A stretch of 64,000 bases of DNA from Holacanthus passer (Eukaryota > Chordata > Actinopteri > Pomacanthidae). Positions 34,061-48,016 of the stretch are shown here, piece after piece (the stretch's first letter is position 1; each line of letters begins with the position of its first letter). The notes beneath the pieces are model-generated. The model had not been told where the DNA came from and did no database searches. It saw only the letters and a list, made by a program, of their open reading frames with translations. A program made the translations under genes and the position numbers. The DNA lies in the NCBI GenBank assembly GCA_025331565.1, contig JAFREQ010000043.1, positions 1,240,001-1,304,000 on the forward strand. The letters run 5' to 3'.

Positions 34061-35560
34061 ATGAACACAGGAGATCAGTAAACTGTAGATAATACAAGTA
34101 GCACACATTGAGTCAAACCCAACCAGCAGAGAGAAACATCAGCCACGACACACGACAGCTGAAAGAAGCTGCGGAAACAGACTTCATTCACATACTTGGA
34201 GTGTATAAAAAAGAGAGAACACTTTTATATGGCAGGATGTGTTACCCATGGATGTCTGGTCGGGGACTGATGTCTCTGTCCTGGTTGAAAAGTCAATTAC
34301 AGACGTTTCACCTCACTGATGTTGAGCACAGAGTGCTGCCGAGTCAGCAGGAGCAGCATGTGGTTGTGAGACTGGAGGCACAGTCAGCATTGGAAAATTT
34401 CAAACTTGAGTAATACGAGGTGAGCGGTTTAACAGTCCTTGTGTTCAAACAGAAGGTAACACCTCGGACACACTCGAATTATGGCCTCAGGGACTGGAGA
34501 GGTGACAAAAAGCCATCGACACAACCTGGACTCATATTTACAGTCGTTGTAAATGATCTAAAAACAAGTTAATTTAACTGATATTTAGAAAACTACAAGT
34601 ACTGCAATGAAAAAGGTGTTTGTAAATAAGAGATATGATCGACACCAACATGTAATGGTTTTTACAAATTATTTAAACCTGAAATAAAGGTGTTAAAAGT
34701 CCTGATGCCCTGTCCATGTATTACAAGTATTGTTAAAATAGGCTCACATGACGCTCTGGCAAATATAATCTGAAGGCAAATGGCTCAACTGGGTTGTCTA
34801 TTTCTTCAAGGGTTCTTGTTAAGGCCACATGGCTGCTGAATACCCTGATCAGGAGAGGAACAGCCACACCTAAAGTAATGGGTCCTAAAGGGTTCGAGGT
34901 AATTTTGTTTCCCCCGTTCACTCTGCAGACTTTGTAGGGTGCTAAATCATTTGAAAAAGAGGTGGCCTGAATTCCAAATAATTTACAGAGACCCTGGTAC
35001 AAATAATCTGCTCAAAGGCTTTAGGAGGGCTGCGTCCAAGAGTTGTGTCCAGCAATGATTGCTCAATGACCGTACAGTGGCCACATACGTACAGCGCTAC
35101 TGCTGCTTCCTGTACAATGCTTCCAAAGGCAGATCACGGTAATCGTACAAAAGAATCTGAAAAAAAAAGAGAGAAAAGGGGGAAGAAAAGAAGAAAGAGC
35201 TAAAGGGGCAGAGGGAATCACAAGGTTTTTCACCTTTCCAAGAGCGGATAACAGACAATATTTTTTACTTATTTCTCTTTTATAAACAAATTCTGGATTG
35301 TTCACATTGTTTGCTTTCTCCATTTTTAGATTTAATACTTAACAGTGGGGCGGGCGCAAACAAACAAAGCATTAACGATGGGAGGAATGATGAAGTGATT
35401 GAAATCTAGAATGAGGAAAGGAAACTGTAAGAGCGGGTGTCAATGGACGGAGAGAGCAGAAGCTTAAATCAAACACATAATCCAGAGGTGGATCCAAGCA
35501 GAAATCATGGAATGACAGCAAGAAAAAGAAAGAGGGACAAAGCATGATGGCAAGGAGGAA

Positions 35561-38500
35561 TCAGTCTTTCCAATCTTTCTTGATAGTGAGGCTCCAGTCC
35601 CAGGAGAGGTGATCGTGTTTGTCGTCGTCGGTGAACTTGGACTTGATGTTGTAGGTGCCGCGGGCCAGCATCCCTTTGGGTGCCTCCTCCACAGTGGTGA
35701 GGAACTCGTATTCCTCGTTTGGTCTGGGCCCGTAGCTGCCGACCATGTAGTCCGACTTGTCAACTGTACATTAGAGAGGGAGAGAAAAGGAGTTATATTT
35801 ATACTGATCTTACTACAGCAGAAATGCTGCCTCATAAATGACTAATTACTGAAGGGTAAGTCACCAAATGTAGATAAAAACAGTACTACATATGTAAGTA
35901 AGTAAGTACTACATGTTAACGCCCAGTAAAAATGTAGTCCAGGAGAGAAACATTAACTCATTCCCTTTAACATGTTTACTGATGATAAGTAAAGCAAACA
36001 GTCCCCACAAACCTAAACATACAGTATGACCTGCAGCTTTATCATTCCAACAGGAAAGCAGGTTCATCTGGGGCCTTTTAAAACTTGGCGGTTTTAGAGG
36101 AATAGTTCAACAAATATATGATAAGATTGATACCACTCTCGTATCTGTAGAGTAAATATGTAGCTATAGTCAGCAGCTGGTTAGCTTAGCTTTGCATAGC
36201 ACATCTTTACATGTTTTTGTATGCATTAAACAAATGAGATCTAATGGGTTTCGAGTCTTTAAGCTAATCTAAGGCTGGTGGCTGTGGCCTAATATGTACT
36301 GTGCAGAATGTGAATGTTTTTAATCGGCTGATGTAACTCACAAAGACAGTGAATAAGCATATTTCCCAAAATGTTGAATTATTTAAATCAGAGGACACTG
36401 CTTTACACAGTGTTTGCATAACTTCATGCATAAAATCCATGTAAGGAATTGCAGAGATTAAATGAAAGCATTGTCTTACCCTTCACTCCTTTCCTGAATG
36501 TCTGCTGAGTGTACTTCAGACCTGACACGATATCCCTGTTAACCTGCAAAAGGCAACATGCATCACATTCTGCTGAACAGTCTCCCATGACAAAAAGCTG
36601 CAGTAACATCTCCATGCTTCCAACAGTCTGAGACAACAAACAGAGAAGAATCTTGGGATTGACAAAGACCAGACTCTCTCACCTTGAAGTTGATCTTTAT
36701 TCTGTACTCAACTCCCTCCTTCAGCACAAATGGGTTCTTCTTGAAGTTCTCCAGGTCTCCTGGAAAGAAAGGCAACACAACAGAACACACAGGTCAAGTG
36801 AATGAAGATTGTCAAGCTGTATAATTTAAGATCAGTCTGAAGCAACATGCAACATATTTACCCTGTCTAGAAAATAAACTGACGGTTAATAAACAAGTTG
36901 GGGTTTTGTGGTCTAGTTTTACCAGGGAAAGAGAAATTACATTGTAAAAAGCAAAGTCAAGTTGTATTTTGCCTGTAGTAATGATACTGACCACCAGGTG
37001 GCACAGTGCCTCAAGTGAGCCGAGCTCTCTGGCTCTGTTGTAACTCATTGTGACCACCGGGGGAGGGCAGGAGTGCCATCAGGAAATGGCTCATTAACCC
37101 AGTTACACAGGAGTCATGTCATTATTAATTAGCAGACTAATGGGCCAGCAGGTCATTTGGTCTATATTTGCACACGAGGATGGGAGTGATTACTGTTCAT
37201 AATTGTTACTATGAGCTAATTCTTTCAGTGTGTCTGCTGGAAGCAAAGGCAGCTTCCTCAATGTGGCCTTCTGTGCATTCATCTTTCAGATAGAGATAAA
37301 TAAAGATGAATGATCCGTTTCCACTACTATACTCTACTCACCCGTCAGGTCGAGGACCAAAGGGTTTGCCGCTGACTCACATACCAGAGTCATTCGCGTC
37401 ACCTGGACGTTGGGGACAGTGGGATCTAAGAGAGAGACAAAGGTCATCACACCATCCACAATTATGACCCTAAGATCAGTCATTTCTAACAGCTGAGAAA
37501 AATACTGAAATAATCCAATTTAGCAAAAAGGGAAGCATCTCATCAACCATACTTTTTGATTCTAATGGTTTTGTTTCCAACGTTTGACAAGTTGGTATTG
37601 CTTTTTTTACCCTCACTAGTTCGATTTTAAAATAACAATGAAACACTGGGGAACTTTCTTCTACTCTGCCTGTGAGTCTTCTGAAAACAGACAGTCCCCT
37701 CTACAAACCCCTGTGGGAAATTGGTGGACTGACATGGTTATTAATAACACAGCTCTGATAAACTCCAGGCTGTGGCCAGACCCCTTTCCAGCTCGGGGAT
37801 ATTTTCATGTGGGTGTCAGGATTTTGCTTTAACTACTCCGATTCAAACGTTTCCTCATTTTTTAAAATCATTATTTCAGTAGGTGAAAGTGATTAGTCTA
37901 TTCTTCATCTCACAAGCAAATATTGCATAACACCTGATCCTGAGTAACTGGATACTTGTCAACACCTACACAGAATATGTGGTCATACTGTATTAATTTA
38001 CTGAGTGAAAAAGAAAATATGAGCTTCAATGTTCTAATCATTTTCAGACTTCATTAGCATCTTTTTATGATGTATAAATGATCAGCTTTACTTCGCATAC
38101 TTGGACCTTGTCTAACTTTTCTGTGCTGTGTTAATTCATTTAAAACATTTGAAGTAACAGATCTCGCTGGATGGTTCTCAATAATGAGATATAAAAACTG
38201 TACTTTTAAACTACATAACTTTGCTGAGTGTATTACTACAAACCCTTTATCTGATTTTACAAAAGCCACACTAGTGACATTCATCACTTGTCTTAAAACA
38301 AATGTCTGCCTAAGGGCTTTGCCTAAAATCTGTTTTAGTATAATAAACAAAACTTATATCAGGCATCTCATTGAGTGAAGACTCTGAGAAACTGAAGTGT
38401 TTTCACAACAAATAAGTGAGGAGTGATTCCCTGCACTATTTGTAGTACAAACACACAGAGCAGCAATGTACCAGCTGTTGGAACTAATGTTATGGATACA

Positions 38501-38800
38501 CACACATGACATCACGCTTTTGAAGACACACACTACAACAAGTGGTTGTAAATATGTGCTTGTGAGTGAGGTTAGTTAACGGCTGAAGTTACTTAGCAGG
38601 GATCACTGACCTGCAACCCCAGCAGCGTTGCCCAGCAGTGCCTCCTTGTACTTGCGCAGACTCTCGTCATCTTTGTCCAGCTCCTGGATCTCCTGTAAGC
38701 TCTTCTGGGCAGGAGGTTTGTAGTTGACTTGGCCTTCGCCCTCTTCGTTGGCTGCTGCGATTGCTGCCAGCTGCTCTGGTGTGGGGTCCTGCTCTGCCAT
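35561..38800 (-). CDS. arhgdia: Rho GDP-dissociation inhibitor 1 (RhoGDI alpha)
   Basis: Five coding exons on the - strand: 38800-38611, 37425-37342, 36759-36683, 36543-36480 and 35763-35561. The sum is 618 bases, 205 residues (human 204). The N-terminal arm starts MAEQDPTPEQLAAIAAANEE and contains YKPPAQKSLQEIQELDKDDESLRKYKEALLG, the helical segment that blocks the GTPase switch regions. The rest forms the immunoglobulin-like sandwich that holds the geranylgeranyl tail (VPNVQVTRMTLVCESAANPL, FVLKEGVEYRIKINFKV, and the terminus LTIKKDWKD). The protein extracts RHO, RAC and CDC42 from membranes and keeps them GDP-bound in the cytosol. The start exon begins with an acceptor at 38806/38807 (GATTAG|CACACAATGG), so a separate 5' UTR exon exists upstream. 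All junctions are GT-AG. Confidence 0.97.
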
Positions 38801-38806
38801 TGTGTG

Positions 38807-41800
38807 CTAATCACAGAAAGTGACAGCAGAAAGGGCTGGTTAGCAGAAAATAAAGGAATAAGGACTGACAGACCACTTCCATTTTTACTCTTTGTTTTAA
38901 TGAAATTTGACCTGCATGTAGAGGAAGGCAGCATATGGTTATTAGACAACCTGCTGCTGGATCATTATTACAGATTACTTATCCAGAGGGAGACCTCAGT
39001 GAACTTTGACCCGGGTGTTGCAGGACTGTAAAGCAGCAGTTCATGCTGTCTATTTATTCTGATATACTACTGAGCTACGACTCAACGCTGTAGGGTGGAG
39101 CATGATGGAATTTGCAGTATGAAAACATTTGAAACACTCAACAGTAACAACAGAGTGACAAGGTTAAGGTTAAGAATTTACCAACCTTGTTGTGTTTCCT
39201 TTTTATGCACAGACAGATAGCAGGCTCACTTGACTACAAAAGATTTCTCAGTTAAATGAGCTGTTTACAACAAGCTTGGTGCGACCGTCATGAGTAACTG
39301 TATCATTATTTTTGGCAAGAGCCAAAAAAGTTTCATTGTGTTTTTGTTCCTTATAAACACACACGTTGGAGCCCAAATGTACACACTAGCAGAGACGAGG
39401 TCCAAGACACACTCCTGGGCTGTGGAGCTGGTTTCTCTGATATACAGCAGAGGCCGGTGGTCAAAAAGCTGATGATTATCTGAGCTCCAGGCTTCTCCTC
39501 TACCATAAACTGCTGTCAGACTCCAGCAGTGAGACAACAGAAACACTGCAGTGCTAATGTGGATATCTGCACCCAGCTGCCCTGACACACCAGTCACCAC
39601 TGATTAGGAGGGAGGATGCTGATTGTGAGCAGGGAACCGCAAGCTAATGGAGTGAGATCATCTTCATTTTCTGAGAACACAGAGGTGCTTGAAGGACATT
39701 ACAAAACTCAATTGTTGCTCATAAAATGCTGTGGAGGAAAAAAAAAAAAAGAGGGAGTTATCTATTAATAACATCTGGTGCACATTGCAGGGCACGGCTA
39801 TGCAAAGCTGATCAACACCTGCGAAAGCCTGGAGGCAGCTGGTGCATGGTGCTCATATAACACTTTTATGTTTTATGGTGATCGAGCTGTTTTCATAGCA
39901 GACAAGTTAACAAAGTACTTTCCTGATGCAGGTAAAATCAACACAGCCATTAATGCATTATTGGGAGAACTAATACTACTTAGTAGCGACACAACAGAAT
40001 TAGCTGTTGGGTCACATTTAGTTTAATCATCATTCAATCTGACGTTTTTTTTTTTTTTTTTTAAACCACAGAGAAAACATTCCTTAGTCAACAGGCAGCT
40101 ACGCCCTCAAACTTTTCATTCTGAATGTTTTCGACATTTGCATGTTGAAAGAACGCAACTTCCTGTATTTCAATCAATTCAACCAAGCATTAACCCGTGC
40201 TATCAAACTGTTGAAGAGAATTTAAAACTATGTCTTTAAGTTATGTTAAGGGGCTAAAGCAGATCAATGCTTGAATGTTGGTGATGTGATCAAATCTGTG
40301 TGCAGAAAAAACAAAGAAACTGAAAGAGGAAGATGTAACAAATGATGCACAATCTGCTTCTCCATTAAAGTTGAATTACGCCAGACTTGTTCTAAAGATA
40401 GTGTAAATAATCCCTTTATATATCTGTTACCTCAGTTACATTTAGCATTGCAAATCAGTCTTAACGTGTGGGTTAAAGGCCACCATGAATCAACACAGGC
40501 AAGCTAACAAATCAGACTAATGCAAACACACACGTAAACCCCAAGAGGATAAACAATCGTAACTGATGATATGATGGACACAGGTGGATACGATCAGCTA
40601 AAATAACACTGATTTACAATCTGAGGAACCACAATAAATCAAACTACTGCAAACTGCAACTCAAAACCATAACACAGAAAGTGGTTTGTCGCTCTGCCAT
40701 CTCACCCTCTTATCCGTTCTATTGTGTCTGCCATACAGTATATAGTTGGGTATTAGCCAAGCAGGAACTGAGAACACAGTTTTTCCAAACAGGGCCTCTG
40801 TGCGTCCATAAAAGCACAAATTCCTTGTCTGGCAATAGCGTGCTTTAGGCTGGTCAGCTGTGTGTGAGTGTTTCAGGTCGGAGAGAATGATTGAGACTCC
40901 TTGTTGCACAGCGAGCAGGAGAGACAGGAAAACAAGACCAGATAACACAGCCATGCCGTCATATCATTCTTTAAGTATCAAGGAACAGGTTGTTTTTCTC
41001 ACTTCCTCTACTCAGTTCTTGTTATGTGAGTCGTTTCCCGCTGCAAGCTGCACCATGGCTGCAGAGGAAGAAGCGCCGGGTCCTATTAGAAATACGTTGG
41101 GCAGGAGAACTGCAGCGAATCGCCAAATATTTTTCATAACCGATTAAACGTTTACGTAATTTTTCAAGCAAAAATGTAAAGCTGGTTCCAGCATAAATGT
41201 AATGATAGTTTTTGTGAAAAACTACATGGGCAAATAGTCCAACGGTTTATTATATATAACAATGTTGTCAACACACCTTCACAAAGAATTTGGGGATCTA
41301 CAAACTATAGTATCATTAAAAGATTCCAAGAATCTCTGCGCGTACAGGGTGAGGCTGAAAAACTTACACTGAACACCCCTAGGCACAGTGTTGCTGCATA
41401 AATGCAAGTTAATGAAAATAATCATCAGCTGAAGTCCTACGTGACTGGTAGCTTTAAGAGTTAGAAACACTATACTGATTCACACAGTATGACTGACCTT
41501 ATTTACAGTTTATCTATGTCATTGCTTACTGTGCATCACCCACTGCTGCGTCCCTGCAGTCTTTCAAGGTTAACATCGCCATTCACCAACATAAGCACTA
41601 TCAAATGAAGGATAAATTGTTTAAAAGTGTATTATACAATGTCTGCCCACAGCCACATCCCTCCAGGATGGAATCTTAACCAAGTACGAAATTGTTGATT
41701 CAGCAAATTAAAGACTCACGCGCCTAGTAAAATGGATTAGTTTAACAATATTTACTTCACCACCCTCATAATGATGCACATTCTTTCTGGCTAACTCTAC

Positions 41801-44800
41801 TCAAACAATGTGGGCTGTGGCTAACTGGCTACATACTAAGCTGACAGGAAAAGGCCCCATCATTGTTCGGCCTGCTGGGAGACAACGCATAGATCATGAG
41901 GTCATGCCATTGGACCTCTCCACCTGTGTCCTGACCTCCACCTGCACAGTCCTGCATGCGGCTCTCTGCATGAGGAGGATAAGCTGTTTGCTTGACAGGC
42001 CTAAGCAGCACAGTTTTACAAACACACCGGGCTTGGCAGAGGCTGAGGCTTCAGATTAGACATGTTCCTTAGCAACACCGCTGAGCAGTAAGATTATAGA
42101 AAGTGGGATTATGGCTAATGAGGCGTTCAGGGACGGAAAAGTGTTTGGAGGTGTCACTGGACACATCAAGAGGATTCTCTTGACACGAGTCATTAGAGCC
42201 ATCGAAACATTGCTGAAGATAATTGACCAGGGAATCCCTGTGGGAGGATACAGGCTTTATGAAGTGGAGGGGAGGGGAAGTGTGAGTGAGAGTCTGTGTT
42301 TGTTTGTCAAAGACTCTCCCCTTGATCTTTTAGGCTGCATTACACTTAACCGGTACAACATTCGGACCATCATAGATTTTTCCAGCTGACTGAAATTCAA
42401 CACTGAATATCAATAAAACATAAGTTGACTAACTGGTCATCTTTAGTTTGCTTTTAACTTCAGCATTACTGCATTCATCGAGCGACAGTAACACCGGAGA
42501 GAAAAACGTTTGTTATCGCCATTTCCTGACCAAGTAAAGTTGAAGAAAACAAAGCTCTACGTCTTGATGTGTGCCTGCCGTTTGATATAATCTTATGGGC
42601 TCTGTCTGGTGCCATTCATCCAGTGCTACAGGTCAGGCGCTTCTAAGGGAGGAATGCGTGAGGAGAAACAACAATATGGCAAAGCGAGAGCTTTGTAATG
42701 CATTTGCACAATGTGAAACGTTGGATGTAGCCCAGCTCACTTCCTTCACAAAAAGGTATACAGCTTCAGTTCTTGCAAGGGATACACAACTATATCAAAT
42801 CACACAAACTGTGGCCACAGAAACACTCTAACTAGCCAGGTTTTCCCTTGATAACACAGCAGCCATATGGCAGCCAGACATCAGAAAAACAAATTTGACA
42901 GGAGCTTTGTAGTTGGACCAAAGCTGCTACCGTTGTGCACAGTAGAGCCGCATTTACTGAGAATTTGAGAGAAGTGGAAGTCTTACGGCACACTTTGACC
43001 TCCGAGCGTCGCTTAGCTAAAAGTGAGAACTGGCAACCTTTGTGAGGTGACATTTAGCTCTCAGCTTCAGCTCCCTATTGAAGATATCACCCACAGATCT
43101 ATGGCTGCCTTGATCTCAGGTCGTTGGTCTCTCTCATGCAATGCTCAGTCTTTCAGAGACCTTTGCATTTGTCCCTTTTATCCACACGATTTCTCTACAC
43201 TTCAATGTATCCTTGCAGCTTTAATAAAAGCTTATCAAGGTGCAACACTCAGCCACTTTTCCTTGAAGAATAATTCTAACTGACATTTTGGCCCCTTTGA
43301 CACTCCTCAGGTTTTTGAGAATAAATGATTCTGCAACAGTTCTGATGCAACTGGAGCTGTTGAAATTAGTACATCCTCCAGCAATGTGTCAATGCAGTGT
43401 TGATTTAGGTTTTAAGTTCAGTTACCTGAGTGGATAAGAAACAGTGCAACAGTGCATAAGCTGCAAAAAGTGAAGCTGTGATAGCAAGAACTTTGATTTG
43501 AAAAAACAGAAACAATATATATAGTGAGTAAGTAGCATGTCAGGCTGCCACTGGGCCTTGTTTCTTGGTCTGTCAAGAATTCACTGCAAACTTCCTCTTT
43601 CAGGCGCGACCTTGATGATTCATATCCTTTACAGCGCTAAACCACATGCTGCAAAGCTGAAGCACAACTTATCTTCTCAACATTTCACCTGTGAGGATAA
43701 ATCTACCTAATCATTTTTTAAAGATGCTTTAATGATATAAATGCAAATGGACACTGGTGAGAAGTTACGTCAGTAGATAAAACCATGCTGGGTGCAGCCA
43801 AGCTGAAGGTGTAGCTCTGCACATACCAAGGCTTTGAGGAAGTGTTACACCAAGCTCTTGGCAGAGCCGATGCAATTTAGAGGAACCCAACCTCAACAGA
43901 AATAGAGAAGAGGCTGAGAATAAAACAGAAATGCATTTAGATAAAAATTAGATAAGGATCAGGCTAGAAAACTTGTTATGGACTTGTGGTAATTGATTAA
44001 GTGAAAAGTGATAACATTTGCAGGATGTCCATCACAGAATTTGTTATATCGCTAAAGGAGACTAATCTGATGACAAAGAAAATGAGCAACAGAGAGAGGT
44101 GGCTGTGGGAGAAAAAGAAACAAAACATGTCTCTATCCCAGGAAGAACCAGAACAAATAGGAAGCTTTAAAAATAGCCAATGAGAAATCCCTGCGTGCAG
44201 CAGCAGGAAGCTGCAAGTGAATGGGAAAGCCAAGGTGCCAGCTGAAAGGTCAGGGCTTATTCCTCTGCTCGACAGGAGTTTTAGCAACATGCCCAGATTC
44301 AGTTTGCCTCCCTGGGCAACAGCCTCGGTGGAGGCGACAGACACTTAACAACGCAAAATCACAGCTGTGTAATGGTTTCCATCAAGGATCTGAGATTACA
44401 GGTGGTATGAACATGTGACATGCAAATTCCAATAAGTGGTGGATAATTAAAATAAAAACGCATGATCTTCATTAATACTACCAACATTTCTCAACATTGA
44501 AGCCCATTCTTTCAGAGCGGATGTGCTTCTGAAGTCTGCTGTCGAGGCTGAGGAAGACCACAGAATGTGAGAAAGAAGGCTGGCTGGTGTGTGTGTGCAC
44601 GCAACTATTCCCCTGTGAGCCATGGGTCACAGGTCCAGAGAGGTCACTAAAATTGCAAAATGAATATACAGAGACTCTAACAGAAGACTTAACTGTAGAG
44701 GTCCCCAAAATGATTTAGAATGGGTTCAATTAGACAAATAAGACAAACATACTTTGAGTATGTTCAAGCTTGTATAACAGGTCTCAGGGAAAGACATGCT

Positions 44801-45740
44801 ATGAAAATGCTGCATACTGTTCCTTGAGTAGTTATTTCTTCCTCCTCAGACCTACTCAACATCTACCCGCTCCAACTAGAAAAACAGAAACTGCAAAATG
44901 AGACATCCGGCCCCACTGCGAGGCTGCTCATTTCCAGGTTAAGATTGAGCAAATGAACAGGCAGTGACAGAAATCTATCATCTGAAAGTTGTCCAAGTTC
45001 TAGAAGGGAGAGAAAAAAAATCCTCCATTTATCACACACAGGAAGGAAAAGGCTTGGGTGATCTCTCTGAGAAATCATTTATCAACCATTCAGCTGTGCA
45101 CCCAAAAAGTGCATAACCACTTGAAGCACTTAGATGTGTTTGATATGTGCACTTGACTGTGAAAAAGCTTGAAAAAAAAAGCCAAGATGGAGGCTGATTT
45201 AAGGTGTGATTCAAATGTGAAGAGTACCAGGAAGTGGCAGAAAATGTTCCTCCTGTGCCACATAACAGATAGGTCTAACACATACATTTTAAAGCAAACT
45301 AAAATACTCACCTGAATACACGTTTGCTCTATTAATCAATGCATCTTTATATGGTTTGTATCACTGAGGACAACTAAAAGCAAAGGGTGACATTAACGTT
45401 ACTTAACGGTCAAACTCAACACCCGGAAATGAACTAATGGTCCGCCGGATAACTTTATAATGACTTAGCAATTAATGGACGTATTAAGAGTTGGATACAC
45501 GAATACTACGACTACAATATCATCAATTTAAAGTAAAAGGGCGCAGTTTTGAGAGCAGGAAGTTGCTCTATGATAAACAAATTCCTCCTTTCATAAATTC
45601 GCCTTCATGGACAAAGTTGCTAACACTTCCTCATCAAGTGCGGGAAAACTTGCTAACTCCCTCAAAGCGGCTCAAAAATGTCCGTTCACCGACTGAAACG
45701 AGTTATTAGAGGAGTTTAGTAGTATTTCATCAACTCTTAC
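38807..45740 (-). other. arhgdia: Large first intron of ARHGDIA
   Basis: About 6.9 kb with no supported gene. It holds a Tc1-like fragment (41279-41420), an AT-rich patch near 43500 and short unrelated open frames. Large first introns often hold enhancers, but none was recognised here. Confidence 0.55.
41279..41420 (+). mobile_element. Tc1/mariner-like transposase fragment
   Basis: CAAAGAATTTGGGGATCTAC... and ATCATTAAAAGATTCCAAGAATCTCTGC are the helix-turn-helix coding phrases of the same Tc1-like family found at 61738-62666 (compare 61960-62040). Only this short piece remains; no TIRs were identified. Confidence 0.65.
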
Positions 45741-45880
45741 CGTTGTACGCTGGTAGGCTGGGACAGTCTCTGAGTGATGGTGGTGCCGAGAGGGACTGAA
45801 GAGAAGCGGCGGCGGAGAAAATCTGAACCAGCGGCCGCTGGCAGAGCCGCCAACGTCCGGTCCGCTGCCTTCAAAATAAG
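45741..45880 (-). promoter_or_regulatory. arhgdia: Probable untranslated first exon and promoter of ARHGDIA
   Basis: On the - strand a GC-rich block with GCGGCCGC ends in a consensus donor (GTACAACG|GTAAGAG, boundary 45741). It is the only CpG-rich patch upstream of the ARHGDIA coding start before ALYREF begins. The 5' limit is approximate and no TATA box was seen. Confidence 0.55.
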
Positions 45881-45899
45881 AGCGGAAATTTACAATAAA

Positions 45900-47740
45900 G
45901 TTACACTCGGTGAAATATTTGGAAAACGTGACCACATAAATCGTTTGTGCACTCGAGCAAACGTGTATTTTCATGTTTCAGTACTTTTTTTTTTATCAAG
46001 ACAAGTGTCATGTGTCACTAAAACAACTTATTTTTTTTTTCAAGTTAAGTAAGTTATTACTGAACTTGGAATGATCAAACTTAAATAAATCGTGAAATTA
46101 TTCCATTTCATGTTACCTTATGTTACTCTACATGGAGAGAAACACTATATTATTTTTACTCCAACTCAAGTTTTTAATTAATTTGAGATGATAGTACTTC
46201 AGGACAATTGTGAAGTTATTTTCTTGGTTATTTTCATTTTATATTACTTTATATTTCTGCTTTACATGGAGAGAAACACTTTTTAAAAAATGAATCCACC
46301 CAATTTATCTACATTTTCCGTGTATGTTTACAGGTTACTTTAAGAAGATTTTATATGTAAAACATGTCCCCATTTTATAAAATGTTATAGGCATTGCTAG
46401 ATTCAACTGTGCAACAGTATAAAAAGTATGATGATCAACCGCAAAAAAATAAACTGCTGCTCTCGTGTAAATGCATCAATAATAAGAATCCACTTATATA
46501 TAGCCTACTTTATATCAAAATTTTGAAGCACTACTTTTTTTATTGTGCTACCTAATAAGTAAAAAGTATTTTTAGCATTTAGAATATTTTTACATGTCAG
46601 GTGAAAGAAGGAAAAAGAAGACAAGCTGTTTGCTTCAAACATGAAAAGCTAACCGGAAACTGCATTTGTTAACAAGTTGAACTTTTCGTCCTCAGACTCG
46701 CTTCCGGTTTCTTGCGACACGCGTGGGCTTGTAGATTTGAACTGAACGTTCACATATTTCCCTTTCAGAGGTCCAGACATTTTACATTTTGTTCACTTCA
46801 CGTCCGGCTCAGTTTGAACTCTCTCTCTCTCAGAGCAAACATCCACCTACAGCCTCTTTATCTTTATCAGCTGAGGAAGGACAAAATACATGAGTCAGAT
46901 CACATGTTGTAAACAGGTGCTGAGAAGTACATTATGAAAGCCAGCAGACCCAAAGACTCAGTGACTTTTATGTCCTATAGAAGTAGATTCAGTATAAACT
47001 GTATGCGGTGATTTGAGCAGGGCGACATCTAGTGGCAGGAGGCATCTAGCATGAACAGTGGGTTATAACCAGGTTTGTGTTTAGCTGTGACACTGTTCAG
47101 GTTGCAAAACTGTGGAAAAGTTGCTTTTACAGCTAAATAATGTGAGGTAATAGACACAGCCAGACGCATATGCCATCAATTTTAACAAATACCATTCACT
47201 TAGCAGCTCTCAGTCTGTTCTTAATTGGACCTCGACCAAAAACATTTCCTCAGTTACAATAGTGTAGTAATTTGTGATGCTGGCAGTTACTCTGTAACCA
47301 GGTCAATTATATTCATTGGATGTTTGAGAAAAAACCGGAACCTGTGCTGGCTTCTATACATTCACATTGCTACAGAATGTGTCATTGCAGGTTTCAATGT
47401 GTGTTGCACTTACTGTTGCAAATACAAAACCTACACATTGAGACACCACCTAAAATCCAATCTAACAAAAGGTAGACTTTCATGCCTTCGGTGACCAATT
47501 TAAATCACAATTCAAACCAACACACAACATAGATTTGGTGGTCTGCAGACTCTGTACTATTTGGGACCAGGTATAAGACAAAGCATTTAGAAAAAAAAAA
47601 AAAAATCACTGTTTTATTCCTGCACAAAACAACTACTGAGGACTTTCTTTATGAAACAGATTCCAAAGGTGTTTTAAAGCTGGATGGTAAAGCAGACACA
47701 TGGACACAGAAGTACAGAGAGACAGTATTTGGTTAATATG
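45900..47740. other. Intergenic between ARHGDIA and ALYREF
   Basis: AT-rich, with no gene recognised. A small GC-rich patch with ETS-like CTTCCGG sites occurs near 46690-46810 and could be an unassigned promoter, but no transcript structure was seen. Confidence 0.5.
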
Positions 47741-47750
47741 CACTGCAGGT

Positions 47751-47756
47751 TTTATT
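47751..47756 (-). terminator. alyref: poly(A) signal of ALYREF
   Basis: TTTATT on the + strand reads AATAAA on the - strand, 261 bases beyond the ALYREF stop codon. A further copy (TTTTATT near 47611) is a possible distal signal. Confidence 0.55.
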
Positions 47757-48016
47757 ACAAGTTCCACTAACTACAGGGTAGAGGAAAGAACTGGGAAAAC
47801 CCAATTCACGTATTTCCTACAGCCAAAACCATTTTTCATCAGAAAAAGGGGAAAAAAATACTGGTAAAAAACACTTCGGAGCATTTAAAAGAAGAGGTTG
47901 GAACAATAATTTCATTCACATCAGAAGACAACCATGTGTAAAATATTCTGCACATTTGTAACAACCACCCTTCTGTGCAGACAGGAAGGGGCAACAACTT
48001 GGAAGAGCTTCATTTC

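Noticed and set aside
39778..40026. 82-codon open frame in ARHGDIA intron 1
   Set aside because: No recognisable domain, no splice or promoter context, and average intronic composition.
41055..41147. Short + strand frame beginning MAAEEEAPGPIRNTLGRR
   Set aside because: It looks protein-like at first, but it is under 35 residues with no splice donor giving a sensible continuation and no family match.
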